Translations under genes and position numbers: made by a program | Origin: Varroa destructor | Taxonomy: Eukaryota; Arthropoda; Arachnida; Mesostigmata; Varroidae | DNA length: 64,000 nt | Assembly: GCF_002443255.2 (NCBI RefSeq) | Contig: NW_019211454.1 | Span: 51,151,885 to 51,215,884 of the forward strand | Direction: 5' to 3' | Notes under the pieces: model-generated | Database searches by the model: none | Told to the model about the DNA's origin: nothing | Seen by the model: the letters and a program-made list of their open reading frames with translations, nothing else | In this document: positions 12,701 to 27,788 of the stretch, piece after piece | How positions within the stretch are numbered: the stretch's first letter is position 1 | How the letters are laid out: every line of letters begins with the position of its first letter

Positions 12701-13051
12701 ACGCCGATAACTCATGCGTACATCCCTAGTCAGCCTGTTCATCCCTTCGTAACGGAACGACTAGTTCTATCTTCTACTGCATTTTTATATAGTAATGAAA
12801 CGTACACGGGTGGGTATACGTAAAGGAAGCATAAAGCCTAATACAAACGGTTGTATCCTGTAATGATGATAGATTGCTTTTCCAATCAGATATAAACGAA
12901 AAGTTCAAAAATTCACCAATTTCTGAACTTGTTACTAACAGCAAATGGACAATGTCTAAAAAAAAAAACTCTGCCCTACAAAAATAGATGGTAAAATCTA
13001 ATTTTTTTACGTACTATTATTTACGAAGTGCTTATTTCTCTGGAAGAAGAA

Positions 13052-13079
13052 ACAAGAAAGTTAGCTAATACTTTCTTGT
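13052..13079. repeat. Small perfect inverted repeat (10-bp arms)
   Basis: The arms ACAAGAAAGT (13052-13061) and ACTTTCTTGT (13070-13079) flank an 8-nt loop. An alternating CA/TA/TG near-palindrome follows at about 13092-13121. Function unknown. Confidence 0.7.
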
Positions 13080-16000
13080 AACAAATAACTCTACACATAC
13101 ATATATATATATATGTGTGTGAGTAAAATATTTTACGTTTTGTCTTGTATGTATGGCTTATTCCTGCGTTATTACTCACAATTGATAGACAGAATAAAGC
13201 TCTTATAATCGCTTCGTGTGATAAGACACGTTAAACTACATACATTGACGCAAATTCTGACGTTCCAGCGTCGAGTACGAACTCGAAAAATAAGCCCTTT
13301 GATTACATGCCGGACACCATTTAAGGCTAGTAAAGTCAAGGGCAAAACTTTCATAACTAAAAGCGCACGTGGACAATTGAACAGACGTCCCCTAGCAACG
13401 TGCAATTATCGTTGATTCTTTCGAATAACCTCTTCTGCTGCCCATGGGCATATCTGTGCAACATACGCCGGCTCTAGTTCTTCGAAGAAATAGAAAATCT
13501 ATCCCATTTTAACGAAGCCGCTTGCCTTTTATAGAAAAATTATTAGAACTCCGTTCCAGGCGTGGTCTCTCAGTTCTTTTTCATACGTAAATGAGTCAAC
13601 ATTCTTCGACTTCACATGTATGAGTACATTAATGACAGGAACTGTGTGGGCCCGAACCGCTATTCCGCTTAACTAGAACCAGGGATCAGAGTGGACTATA
13701 AATGGCCTGGGGAGTGGGCTATAAACTACCGTGGTGGCTGTAAACGCGCAGAAATTTATAGTCACCACGATACGAGCTTTAGTCGCAATGAATTGAATTT
13801 TTATGATGGATAAAATTACTTTTTTCAGATCGTTTGCACTTGGCTAAATGCATCGTGAAATTCCCGTCTTGTTTGGTTAAGTGTTGAGTGAGTGTAGCCC
13901 GCTACCTCTCGAGGTGCTGACAATTCTCTGTGTAACGGTTACGATTTGGTGTAATAGTGGCCTCATAGATAATCATCATATTCGGCGACGTAGAAAGCTG
14001 AACTAGCGCTCGGAGAGGACCAGGGAATTGTCTGGCGAAAACGACACGCAAACTCTCCAATCTGTACGACTAAAAAAAGTTACAGCACATTTTGACAGGT
14101 TGAAGTGTGATCTGACGTGCTCAGTTCAGAAGTGATTATGAAGTACTGAAAATAGCTACGTCGTACCCACGCTCTTTCGCTGCCTCAAAAGGCGTTCGTC
14201 AGCTGTAAACAATTTGCGGATATTTTAAGTAAAACGATTAATAGGAAATGCATGTCTCATGGACGACCGCTGAAGTCGGTGTTTAAGCACGAGGCGAACA
14301 CATAGCTACATTCGGCTCAGCAGGCCTATTCCTTACTTGTCATCTGTGCCCCGTCGAGTCAATTATGTATGATTATTTTGGGTTTAGGTAGTTTCATATT
14401 ATTCGCCACCCATTTTTTTTATCAAGTCCATGTCCTAAGTCTAATTTACGGATGCCGGGCCTTACTTCTAGGAACCTGCCGCTATAGCGCGACACATCTC
14501 GCTATGGTGCCTGCGAAGTTCACACCTTTAATAATGCCTTGTGCTTATTTCAACTTCATTTCTCACGTTCGCTAGCTGCAAGCTCAAATTGTTTTATATA
14601 TATATATCTATATAAGTGCTCGGAAGACGGGAGAAGTTTAATGACACAAATTCTCAGAGGGATGAATGTCATCAATGGCTCAAAATGTGTTGTCGAAAAT
14701 AATAAAACTGTCCCCACCTATATACAATACGTACCAACATAAGACACAAGCATCAGCGAGCCGATATTTAATATTCCGAACATATCATTTATTTTTATGT
14801 ATCGGTTAGGGTTAGCAAAATCCATCGTGACAGCAAGGACCGGTACGATTTTTATTGAAAATTTTCTTGTATAAAATTCTATCACTTTAACCCTATAACA
14901 ATCGCATGACACTAAATAGATCCCTGCTAAATCTACTGTATATGCCAATAACATACGTTCGTTTTTATGATTTATGGAATACTTAAACAACTTTTCCGCT
15001 TGCCAGTTTTCACTTGACCAATCATATTTTGCGATGATCTTCTTTTTTTTCACAGGCTTTTTTACAGTTTTTTTTTTTTTAGAGGCTGTGCGCAGCCAGC
15101 ATCAAGCCGCGACAAATTTAATAAAAATAATGGTTTCCGACCGACTCAACTTTCTGTAGCCCTTGTCCCTCTTTGTCGCTTAGCTTGTACATATTGCACT
15201 TTTCAGCCTATCCGAAATAGTAATTTATACAGCTAGTTTTAAGCGTATCCGAGACGGTTACTATGCTATGACTGTCGACACAATTTATTTTTATTACGAT
15301 AATTGCCCCTGTAAGACAATTACTCAGTAACGTTACGTGTCTGGCAGAGAAACTCGGCTGAAAGACATCGTAACGAGATATCGACAGTGAGTGGATAACG
15401 TCAGTCGTTATCGGTACAATCGAGTAGCTTGCGTAGTCGAAAGTAACCAAAATATATGTTGTGTTTTAGTATTATCAAGCCTCTTTTGATAAATCGTTTT
15501 TGCTGTGGTGGCCACGATAAGCTATATCGTTTGACTAATCAAAGGGGCACATACGTTCTTCTACACGGAATGCAGTGCCTGTGAAACGTTGACCAAAGTG
15601 CAGGTACTTGCTGGTGTAAAGGGGGTAACAATGGGTTAGTGCGAAGATGCATAAGATCACACCGGTCAATATAGTAATGCATGACTCTGTTTTGTACCCG
15701 TTGATATGTTGAAGGTGGCATTCGCTTACGGTCTTTGTTTTTCAGAGTATCCATCGAAGGACACTCAAATATTTTGCATTTCTATTCTGTGATTCTGTTT
15801 GTCTTCACGAAAAGTGTCCTGATTCGAATAGCAAGCGCGACCACGTAAGCATACAATTGGTGCCATCTCTGTTGTTTTCTCTAGAACGTATAAAATAAAA
15901 AATCTCTATCGAATGTCTTTGTTAACGCTTGTTTGCGATCCACTCAGAAAATCGTAAGTTTAGTTTAACGGCCATAAGTCCATAGCGTCTGCCGCTTTTT

Positions 16001-19000
16001 CCTAAAATTTAAACTATTATGTTCTTCCGGCACTTCTGTTTCCGCCATCGTTACAACGATTCGAACGGTCACTGTTACGTTCAAATCTGCAGTCATTACG
16101 GAGTCTATCGCCCGTAGACAGAACATGATGTGCCCAACCGCTCTACAAGAAAATATGTAGCTGATAAAAAACATCTTCAGCATGTAGAGATTGGCAATAC
16201 TCGAAAATTTGGCGTTGGAAAGTGCTGCCACTTTCACCTGTCACAGGCATCTCTCACAGGGAAAACACAGGAATACACCATGAGTGACCCTACGAGGGAC
16301 AATAGTGTACCAGGTTCGTGTTTTACATTAAGCAGATTCACCTGTCTCAAGCCGTTATTAGCACTACTAACCTGTTTTTAGCTAGCGACGACGTCCTGCA
16401 AAGAAACGACAATTATCGAAACGAAGCTTGAAAGGCCTCGTCTATCTCCCAGGTCTGCTTGATGGTTTTACAACGATCTTATGATGCTATCTGCAGCCTG
16501 ACTCTATCCAACCATTGAACACGCATGGAACTTTGCAACCCAATAAACGATGGGTTTACATTTACAGAGTTGCGCAAAACACAGGCGCATCAAACCGACG
16601 CAAAAGTCAACGATTGACGGGGAAAAAGGCTTTTGCGTTGGCAGAAATATTCAGATTGCTAATCATTTCTATTGCTCCATTCGTTAGCAACAATCGAACA
16701 AATTATCAGAGCCTTTCCTTTGAGGATGCTACCTAATGTTACGCGAGCGAACACGACCACTGGATATGCTATTAAACTACGTTGCACTTGCGTTTATCTA
16801 ATAGCGATAATGAGGCAAAAACGCAAAATAAGAGCGGTCACATAATGCTTACGTTACGTTGTTATCTTCACGTTTCTCTCAAAGAGAGTTTATATTTAAA
16901 AGTTTCAAATTTATGCCGTCTTAGAAAAGGTGACAAACGATGCAATTTTCACATGATCTACGGAGGGCAACATTGTGCAGTTCGTTCGTCTACAGGTTTT
17001 GTGCTTGTAAATAACAATTGTAGCATAATTATATTGTCCTACCTGCCCTTCGGTGTCCACCGTCTCAGGAAAAATTTTTTATTAATCTATATAAATATAT
17101 GGTAAAATTGAATGGAGAAAAAAAAAAAACAGTAGCGAAACAGAAGTATGCAAGCGTGATGCCGACAGGATAATGGATCAATGTACACGGTGGCGGTAGT
17201 TGACGCTACCCAGGTCAATGTTGGCTTATTTGTTTTTAATGAAAGTTCTACACGACGATTTTAGGTTTGTGAGGCGGTTTGACACAGTAAAAAATAAACA
17301 ATCATCGAGTGGAAATCTCCTTAGCAGTTCTATTGGTGCTTGACTTTGAATCAACGACAACGCCTGTATATTAACGATTATTCAAAAGGGGCTATATGCA
17401 AGGAGAGACATGGCACTCTAGAGTTAAAAAAATCTTTTGCTTTTGCTTCATTCTTTTTATTTTGATAATCAGAACGTTAATTGAATCAATGGTCGATGCG
17501 ACAGGAACAAGACTACCTACTGACCGTCACTTTTTCATCTAAGAAAAAAACATTAGGTCGATGCATACCGGGCGATTACCACAAAGTAGCAAACGTGTTC
17601 CCGCATAGCTCACCTGTAGCTATTTCAACAACTCGAAACATTCAGTGAACGATGCTTGCTTGCTTCCTATGAAGCAAATGCAGCATATTATAGGGACTAT
17701 ATTACTGATTGACGCTATACGATCGATTTACATATAATGTATTTCGTTCTTTGAATTTGTGACAACACTTTCTAGCGCATGTTCGCTGATAGACTCTGTG
17801 CCAAGCTGCTTTCTCAGACGTGACACCTCTATTGGTTTGATGTTCTTTTTTTTGTCAATATATCAATTTTTTTTTCCGCAGCTTCCTTCCTTCCTTCCTT
17901 ATCGAAACTCGCACTGCCCTACACCCAAACAAAAGGTGACTTTTCTTTTCGTCAATTTCGTCCCGAATATGAAATATGCTATCTATGCTTTCCCACAGAT
18001 TTATACAGGGATAGTTAGGAAAAGCTGTTTCAACACTACACCAAAGTACATTACACTCGTACATAAAACCCAATTTAGCATCTGGCTCTCATAGTAGAAT
18101 CTATTATACTTTCGGCTTTTCTAAATTGTATTACTCTGGCTTTTTTGTGCCTACTGCTCACGCTGCCAGCAGACCGAGGGCAAAGCAGGCCTATACAGCT
18201 TTCTTGGTGACTACCATTGTTATGCAATAGCCCGAACGGATTCATTTCTCAAGGTACCTTGTAAAAATCTCGGTGGGATGCTGATAGCTAATCTGCTACA
18301 GCTTCTAACGTCCATTCGCTACAAATATAAGAACGTGTAGCAATATCGGAAAATAGCAAGTCTTATAACGCTGTACATCGTAAGCTAGATTTTTTACATC
18401 GCCTTGCGTGCTGGACAAGCCATAAGTTCACTACTGCAAGTTCGGCATTTCTTTATTGTACGTTAAATAGAACTGTGCTATTTTTATCAAGTAATACATC
18501 AGGCGACCATCTTCTCCATCGTTTAATTCTTGACCTTTTTTTCACAGTACTCGACAATTCGAGGCACTGTGTTTGGCCGTTTATATGCCTTCTAGCACTT
18601 CATAAGGGCATACTGTCCGATTCAACATTTCGCTACGCGATAGAGATGTAGTGGCGTCGAGTATAAGCTCTATAGCGAAATCAAGTTGGACGTTGTTACA
18701 GTTTGAACAAGTTTTACTCAAACTCGATTTGGCGTAAATGTATATGCTAAATAATGCCTTGATAAGAGGTCAATTGTACAAGCGCCTGATTAAAGTAGCG
18801 TCAATCGTCTTAAATCGTTCGTTGCGCAGAACGCGCAAGTCTGATTATTAAGTGTACGTTGCACTTTACAAGAATAAGCGGATTGAAGGTACAACTTCAG
18901 TCAGTTTTCAAAATCATAGTGAGCATGATTCGTATTATGCTATCCTGCTGAGCTTTCTATGAAATGGAAGCTATTTGCCTAATTACTTAAAGGCTGACCC

Positions 19001-20477
19001 AAAAACAACGGCGATTACATTCCTACCTTTTTTTTCCTTTAGAGTACCTACGAAACCCGGCCGTTCGGCATTACAGCGAGCACGAAAGATAAGTGTTTGT
19101 AAGAAAAAATTGGCGATAAGACGTCTTTCTGAATGAAATCTATAACAAAAGCGACGACCAAAACGAATTGGGCTACGATGAGGAGTCACAGTGAAAAGGA
19201 GGTTGATCAGCGGAAGTCACCCAACGATCAGGGCAGCGATAGACAAGACTTGCCATCAATCAAATCCTAATGTATCTCTACCCGCTCGCAGAACAGCCTC
19301 CATTTTATCAATTTTACTTACTGGATTCAAGCCATTTGTTCTGACGAAATGGCTTTTTTTGCTCGTGATATTTTCAAGTGGTAGGTGGGTGCGTCACCCC
19401 TAGATTATCTGTGTTATTATAGCGCATTCAGTACTCCCCGATGATTGTTGAGCCTCCCTTTATGTTATTTTGAATAATATACTTTAGCGTTTCACGCCTA
19501 CAAAGAGGTTTGAGTCTAACTTCGGCTAGATTTATATACAGGATTATTATCATGTGTTTTCAGTATTTTAGCATATGGAAAAATACGGTGCCATCCGCGT
19601 CGGAAGCGACGTTTCGTAGATGTTTCTGAAAATGTCTCGCGATGAGAAACTTTCGCTCAGTGTAACATCGCATTCGCGCGGTCCTTCGCCGCACTGCTAT
19701 CACTACATATTTAGTTAGCCATCTTCAGGTACTCAACTACCGACTTTTGTTTTGAATGAATCAGCCGAGCCTATAGTTTCAATGAAATCGCATATTTGAT
19801 TGTAAAATTAAAAAAAAATAAAAAAAATTATGTGTGAATGATTTGATGGGAAATAAACGGCTTATTGAAATGAAGCTGTTGTGTTATCGTGAGCGACACA
19901 CAACTTACTCTACTACTTCTAATGGGTTCAAAATGTCTCATTGAATAGATGAATCTCAATTTCAATGCTAAGTTTTCCTAATTTACGCATTACGACACTG
20001 GGTGTAATCGTAATTGTTACGGTAACTTCGAATGCCTATTTCGTAAACTTTGTTCCCTTCGTATAGTGATCTCATTGCAGCCATCCTGCTATACTGATTT
20101 TAGATAAGTGTACTTCGTATCGATCGGACCCCTTAGAAGTTCTAAATAATAAACGATGTTATCCATAACGTTGTAAATCTATAGCTGAGTATCTCTGCTT
20201 GAAAAGTTAACCATTAATTATCGGCTCGTCTAAGGTTGTCCTAATAGGTGTCACTCGTCTCGTCGTTCTTGAAACCGCTGCGAAACAGTGGATCAGTGTA
20301 AGTAAAATGGGTTACGAAGTTCCCTTAAAGATAATAGGAGAAATCAATGGCTTCGCTTTACATCTCTATTTGCTATTCGGTCGTCATACGATTCGCTAAT
20401 CTCGTAGGAGCTTTTTTCTTTTGTAGATCTAGATTATTTGGCTGTCAGCAGAACAAGCTGCCAATAAAAGTGCAGAT

Positions 20478-20492
20478 TTATTATTATTATTA
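20478..20492 (+). repeat. Short ATT microsatellite
   Basis: Five TTA/ATT units in otherwise ordinary AT-rich DNA. Confidence 0.8.
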
Positions 20493-20727
20493 ATGGTTAG
20501 GTTTTGGCTATTTCTTGGAACGTGAACAACGGTGGTTTGAGGGTTAACCCAGCTCTAGACTAGCCAGTGTTTGTTTATGACATTAGGACATACGATAGAG
20601 CTTCCCGCAACATGCAAATAGGCTATCTTCGAAGTCAACGAGTTTCTCTTGCCATGGCACGCCTAACTCTTTAACGTAGCGGATTACATATAAAACAAAA
20701 TTAACATTGTGTCTGATCAGTCTATTA

Positions 20728-20762
20728 TATTATATAATTATCTTACATATAATTATATAATA
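20728..20762. repeat. AT-only inverted repeat (14-bp arms)
   Basis: TATTATATAATTAT (20728-20741) pairs perfectly with ATAATTATATAATA (20749-20762) across a 7-nt loop. It can form a cruciform or hairpin, but the AT-only composition makes chance origin likely. Confidence 0.75.
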
Positions 20763-21065
20763 CGTTCCGAATCGAACATCATAACGCAGAACTATACATG
20801 ATGCGATATTTGCTGATTGACAGCGAAGCCAATGGAAGCTTATGTGTACCAATCACAATATGCGAAGCGTTAAAGCTTCTAGTCCACTACCGAGTCAATA
20901 GTCGTAATAGTATCTATTTGCAGAAGCTAAAGGTGTTTTACTATATTTGAAAGCAATTATGACATACGCTGGAGCGTACACTTCGTCAATCTTTACAATG
21001 TCTTCGTTGGAATACATATTCTTGCAATCTAGATATGTTGCAGCCTATAACCCATCACCCAATAG

Positions 21066-21068
<3 letters not shown>

Positions 21069-21126
<58 letters not shown>
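21069..21126 (+). repeat. (TA)29 microsatellite
   Basis: An uninterrupted 58-bp TA run, the longest simple repeat in the window. Confidence 0.97.
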
Positions 21127-21127
<1 letters not shown>

Positions 21128-24100
21128 CTGTGTTACATCCAACCTAATTTAAATTTTGCCGCGATGTAAAGTTTCTTGGTTGTAGTTACTCGCTGGTAGT
21201 GGCTTTTCCTGCGATCCCACTAATTTTTTTTTCTTTTTTAACTGTACCCCTAAACTACTGTTGTATTGTTTTGCGTCTTTCCTTTAGTAACTAGTTTATT
21301 TGGTTTTGATAATTTGTCTTATCACCCTCCCCTATTCCAAGGAAAAAACATGACATGACATAATATCTATCATAAAATCTAAGTAAAAATAGTCACAACA
21401 AACTTTAAGCCTAGACCAATATTCGTGTCGACTTGTGAAAGGTCAAGCGGAGGGTTACTGTATTAATCATGTAACAGTTATTGCGGCTACAGATCCAAAG
21501 ACCCCGTTAAGCTGTGCCAGTTATCCACATCTCATGCTTTAATTAGCTACTTTTAGTATCAAATTCAATCCGCGTCATTTCCTGTCCTCAACTTCAACTT
21601 CAGTTACAACGCTGAACTTAAATCTAAACAAACGCTAGCCTGAACAGATGCTCAATCACATCGCTTTGTTGATTAACTATTCTATTAGGACATCAGGTCC
21701 ATTGATTTTACAGACGTGGTTTGTTTAGCGGTGGTAGTTATCTTTTGCTCTAATTCAGTTATTCATTCGGACGTTCTAGTCTTGTCATTTTACCGCGAAA
21801 ACTTGAGTAATACCTTACCCAGCCTAACTTTGATTCAAACATACTTGGGCCAAGTTATACTCGCTGGACCGATTCAGTTGCCACTTTGCACTGATCCCAT
21901 TTCCCGTTTCAGGTGATTTCTGTGAACAGTATTATATTTCCCGTCATTTTTTTTTATTTAGTGAATATAATGAGGAGTTTACTTGCTGCCATGTGTGTCA
22001 TTTTCGCGATGAAAATAGATCGAAGACGTTTATACAAATGATGGCCCTTTAACCGCCATTTGGCTAGGGCCCCAACTTACTTTGAGCCGAGCGAACTAAC
22101 TTCTAAAATAAGGGTAATCTAGTAGCTAGTTAGAGTAGGTTTATCCCGTTGCAAAAGTTTTACCATTAACGAGAACCTGGGTTCTTGTTGCAATCATTCT
22201 GTTATTTCAAGAAACAAGTAACCACGACCCTGGCTACCTGCAACATTAACGGTGTCATTGATCAGCAAAACTATTTGTAAGTTTTGATTGAACTTTTGAC
22301 CGGGCAAAGTCAGTACAGGTTTACTCGGACATTTCGTTCATGTATTTAATCAAGCTATCGTCTGAGTAATATGAATTTTCAGTAATAGCTGGTGACTTTC
22401 TAGCAAAACAACTAACATTGTTAGGGAAATAGATTTCAATCTGGCAATTAAAAACCAGAATCTTTCGAGCGTAGCAATTTGCTCGTGTTTCTACAACTGA
22501 TTCAATATGTAATTAATAATAAATTAGTGAGTGCGATCAGTTTTCAAGTATCCGTAAAAATACGATGCCCGTTTTTTGGAGGGGCATTCGAAAACGACAG
22601 TAGCTCGAACATGCCGATACGGATGACTGGGAATAGTAGACGATTATCTCGTATAAACTTATTGAAGATGGTTAAAAGTACTAGTAAAATAACCCAAAAC
22701 ACTATTTACACTCCAACAATCTCTGTGGAATTAGTAAAATTTAAATAGCCTATATACGATCTAATACGAAAGTCCGTTTACCCGTACGAGTGTCACAAGG
22801 ACGTGGCAAAAATTTCGTAGAAAATAATTCGTTTCCTAGCTTATGAATTGTACATTAGAGCGCATAGGTATCAAGCCACTGGTACGCACCAAATTGGACG
22901 ATCGCGGTACGGGAACTTTTCGTAACGTCATCACAATTCATCGATACCATGCGTGAACAATTAAGGCATGACAATTTCATAGATAAACACACGCTTCACA
23001 TCAGAGACTGTCTCATCTTATTTAACGAGCATCAATTACTGCTACGCGCATATGTAATAGATAGCAAAAGTGCACCACGTTTTGTTTTACGATAGGAATC
23101 AAGCCATTTTTTTATATACTGGAGATTTGGAGGGTTACGTATTCACTGGAGCAGTCGTTAGCTAGTAGAGCCTCTCCCACGTTACTGCTATTTGAAATGA
23201 ACTTTTGTATCTTTCGTTTGACAAAAGCGCCATTGTCTGAACAAATAGAAACAACAACGCTTTAGTCGAACGTATTAATAGCTTAGACTTAAGAACCATA
23301 TTCCGCGAGATTTAGCAACGTTTAGCAATGTTTCATTCGATTTCCTGATCTAGAATAGTGAGCATGCTTTTCATAACAATATAAAAAAGAAAGGGCCTAT
23401 GTTAGGCCTTCCAACAAGCGGTTTAGCTAACTGCTTATAACTTAGTCGAGAAACATGCTTGAAGTGAAGTAACTAGGGTGTCACTGGAATTGACAGAGCG
23501 CTGTGCTTTTAATCCAAGATTGGCTTTCCGCAGGTCAAACGCGGGCCTGAAAAAAATTCTCACTTTGAAGTTACTTTATTTGTCAGATTCCGCTATAAAT
23601 GATTCTGCTATAAAAGCATAAGTGTGCAAGGAATGTCTGTTTTGGTCGATTGTTCCCTTGTTTTTAAATTTCGTGTTTATTAGTTCCGATAAATAGTACC
23701 AGAAAGGGTTTTATTTACTCTTGAAGCCCCTGTATATTTGGATCACAATGTTTGACTTGGAGCTCACCCTCTAAGGTGGATATATCGGATGGTCAAAGGT
23801 CGGTGTTTTCGACCTTTCTACTGGTCGTAGAATTTTTTTACACAAGCTTCTAACACCAGCTTCGATTATTCCGCCTTCGATTCGCCTTCAGTGTCAGGGA
23901 GGGCAACACCTGCCCGAACAGCTGCCTTAACAGCATTTTGTCATATAACTACAAAACGACAAGATGGGTTGTTCAAGCATAACACTTGACCATTAGTAAA
24001 CGAAAAGAAGGGAAAAACGATCCTTCTGTGTAGTCTAGGCGTGCCACACGAGTGACCTGACAAAAACATAATGTGATCTCACTGACCTTACCTACTTGAA

Positions 24101-25825
24101 GAAGTTCCATCTTCTAAATCTCACGATACATTGGAATAGCAACTACCATTGTCAACAAGGTATTGATTCGCTTATCCGGCAATTGATGTACAGAAAATAT
24201 AGCAATACATTAAACAAGTTCCTATGGCTTAACATTTTTAGCGGAATTAACTAATAAACGTATCATATGAGAATAGGTGTTTAACGTTTGCTTGGGTTAA
24301 AACACATGTCATTGTCTCGTAGCTGGTACTTCGAACGAATCCTCTGAATATATTTAGCAAGAATTGGTTCTCTCTTAGGTATTGTAATATGGTAAGTAAC
24401 ACTGTACGACGATATATCGAATATTGCTAATGTAGACCGCATAAATACGAAACACATCTCTTTCCATATACTAATCCAGTAACGTTAAGTACGTATCGCG
24501 TAGCAAATTAGTTACTGTTTGTTTAACCCCTATCACATTTTCGAATTCGGATTTTCATTTGTTGTTCCAACACTCTTTTTTTTTTTTTTTTTTTTTCGTA
24601 TAAATGCATACATTCCACTACGTGTGACGCATAGCGACGACTCGTTCTTGTCCGGCATCCTTCCCTGTTATCGTAAGGGCTATTGAATGTCCAAAAGATG
24701 ATAGATGACGTGTAGCGTGTCTGAGAACTTTTTCGAAATTGTTCCAGAGGTACAAAAAGACATGCGGCCCCGTAAATAAATATATGCAATCGTCACTACT
24801 GAAACAGACTATTGGCGCGTCAGAATATACGTCTATCGTTCTACTTAGCGTGACCTTAATAATATACAAATATGCATCTCCATACATTTCGACCAGATGT
24901 CTAATCGATGGTGTTATTTCGTCTCGATCATTTTGTTGCGATTATTTTTTAACAGAACGGTCAATTGTTTGAATTAATACGCTGGCGTATCTCTTGCTAC
25001 AAATAGGACAAACACAAATCTACAAAAGGAAAAGGAAGGACACAGAGTTGCTTTCTAACATTTTGTTTGAATGCCTCTCGAAATGGCGAACAGGTTTATG
25101 ATAGACGTATCGAGGTATGTTTGTTGTATCAGTGAATATGAGCCCTATTGTGCAATGTTATGGTGTAGATGACAGCCATATTTATTAGGTGCGAATAGCT
25201 CCCAACTCCATCTGTTATCAGACCTGTGCATATCAATTGTGTCATGTGTAAGAGCGTGTTGAAGCTTTCAATATGGATAAAGACTTATTCAAACATAACT
25301 AAATAGATGCGGTAACTCTTCGAAGCCACTAGTTAGGATTTTTGGCGATTTTAACGAGCTAATTTATTGTCTAATATTGTTCGATTGTTGAGAATGGAAA
25401 TCTCGCTGCATCAATAGAGCGAACCAGTTGCTAGCAGTGGTAAAGATTTTATTTTAGGTATCGCGCAAGCGCCGTTTCATACAATGTAAAGAATTTACAT
25501 TTGGAAAGCCAGTATATCGAATCCAATGTCCTCACACATCAATAAGCATGTTCTGAGGAGTGTAGATTTTTTTCCCAAGCTTATACGCATCGAGTCGAAG
25601 TGGGACAGAGAAATAAACTTTTTAGCTGTTCCTTTCGAACCCACACACGATCCTATAAAAATGCTCACTGGGCTGATATCACTTAGAACTGTACCGCCCG
25701 CAACGTTTGTGTTAAGTATATGCGGCTCTGTTCACTAGATTGTTCACATAGAAGTAATAAGTTACCCTTCTTCTTAAAATGGTACGATGTCCTTATAGTC
25801 GCCTAATTTCAGGCTATATTTTTTG

Positions 25826-25841
25826 CTGCTGCTGCTGCTGT
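25826..25841 (+). repeat. Short GCT triplet repeat
   Basis: About five GCT units (AGC on the other strand, serine codons in a short minus-strand open frame). I saw no supported gene around it. Confidence 0.7.
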
Positions 25842-27765
25842 TCCTATAAATGTGGTTGGCACCGGCCCGAATTATAATGTGGACTCTCAGGCCGAAACAG
25901 CCATTCGCCTGTACTGTTTGCGTACACTTGTCCAAGTTAGCAGCTGTTTTACTTGGGTACAGCATAGTTTTCTGTAGCCACAAGACTTACAACGAGGCCC
26001 GCAAAAACACCGATTTTTAGGTCAGCTTAGACAGATGCATACAAAAATAACAAGTTAAGTATTTCTGAATTTTGTTCGAACGGCGTCCGGTGACAATGTC
26101 AAAGGTCATTTGAAAGTTGGACGGCTTAATCACTAAAGCACACAATCAAGTCTTCATTAATCTACTATACCGTCTAGAAGTTCTACTGTTTTATGAAATT
26201 ATTGTACTGCGACACGATCGACCCCGCACGAAACACGCCAGCTAGCGCTTGTAAGTAAAATGCTTGGGCAATTGTTGCGATGTGTTTGGCTGAAATTTCT
26301 GAAAATGCAAACACGACATTTATATCTGGTAACTCTGCTAAGTTGCTGTGTGAAAACCTCTCATGGCCATTCAAGGATCACGTGAAGACGCGTTAGGTTT
26401 GTCAGATTGGCTCGTTTGAAAATGAAGCGCTATTGCGCACATTCTTCTCGCGAATGCAGGCCTGAGATTCGAGAAAATTCAAAATACCCACTGAAAATCC
26501 CGCCGTCCATTTCAAAATAGCTAGCTGTAAGAACGTCCATATCGTTCTTGGACAATGGGCAGCACAAATGTCGGTACTAGTGAGGTAACGTAAATCGATA
26601 TAGATGTCAATAAGTAAAGGAATTATTAGATTAAATTAGGTGGTGCAATTTGTATTGGGTCATGGTCCAGGTCTACATTTACAGCACAAGCGGGACAGAG
26701 AGCCGATGCCATCGATTCGTACGCTAATTTATAATACTTTGCATAAATGTCTTTCTTTAACCTCGTCTCTCCTCACGAGCGATTTTCATAGCCAGCGAGC
26801 ACGCGCTACAGCAAATATGCAGCTATGGCCAAATTTGTTTTACTTCAATGATCCACTTTTTTTTCTGGAAAAGGCCCAGTTTTATTTAAACAGTCTCAAG
26901 GCTCGAAGCTACAACGACCTTACCGAACGAGCCCTGACAAGCTGTTTCGACTAACTTTGCACAGACAACAGTAAGTATCGCTTGTACTTAGCGACGTTGT
27001 AGAAGTTGCAACAATACTCGAACCGGCTTTTACGACATTGAAGCCTCTGCCATTTAAAGCTGCTTGATAGAGAGCAAAACTAGAAGCTGCTTACTAAGTT
27101 ACTAAATTACTATTATCACTTGCATAAATACTGTCACAAAGACAGTGGACAAAGTTGGAGATGTAATAGAAGGCATTATCTGGCATTTGATCCGTCGAAG
27201 TAGTGCCAAAACAGGGTGTTTCAGTGATGCGCTTTCTAACAGGTACAACTCCTGCAAATGTCCTAGCGACACAGTCGAATACCTATTACGGATGCTTATT
27301 TCTCTATATATGAATAAAAATGTTACTGCAAGTGAGTTAGAAGCGTAATGCATGGTAAGACATTATCATATATTTACTAAGATATCATGTCAGCTTACTG
27401 GGAGTAATACGTTTCGATTCCGCCTGATATTGAGCTTCGCGTATGCGCTGGGATTACTAAATCTCCTAAGATCATGTAGGGCTTTACTTAACTAGCGGAA
27501 TCATCGCGGGCATTGTAACCTCATCAAGGGACCTGCTTTTCGCTCAGTATGAGACTGCTTTCAGTCGACTAGCGTGTGTCATGATATTGTAGTGATTTGT
27601 TAAATATAATCGTGCGAGTTGTCTCATCGAAAAATATAATGTTAGAACATTTTACCGAACGAAAAAGAATTCAATTCGCAGAGCTAACCATGGGACGTTC
27701 AGTAGATGCATACAATCTCAATATAGAACTTAGCTACTTCGAACTGACCCCAAAATGCAACAGGT

Positions 27766-27788
27766 GCTAATTCAATTTTTGAATTAGC
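27766..27788. repeat. Small perfect inverted repeat (10-bp arms)
   Basis: GCTAATTCAA and TTGAATTAGC flank a 3-nt loop. No neighbouring gene. Confidence 0.7.

Noticed and set aside
14718..15053. 111-codon minus-strand open frame
   Set aside because: Lys/Ile/Tyr-rich AT-driven composition, a poly-Lys start from an A/T tract, no family resemblance.
17759..18094. 111-codon plus-strand open frame
   Set aside because: Largely Phe-rich from T-tracts and a CTTC repeat; overlapped by an equally long antisense frame.
26640..26954. 104-codon plus-strand open frame in the gene desert
   Set aside because: It looks moderately protein-like, but there is no known motif and no splice partners.
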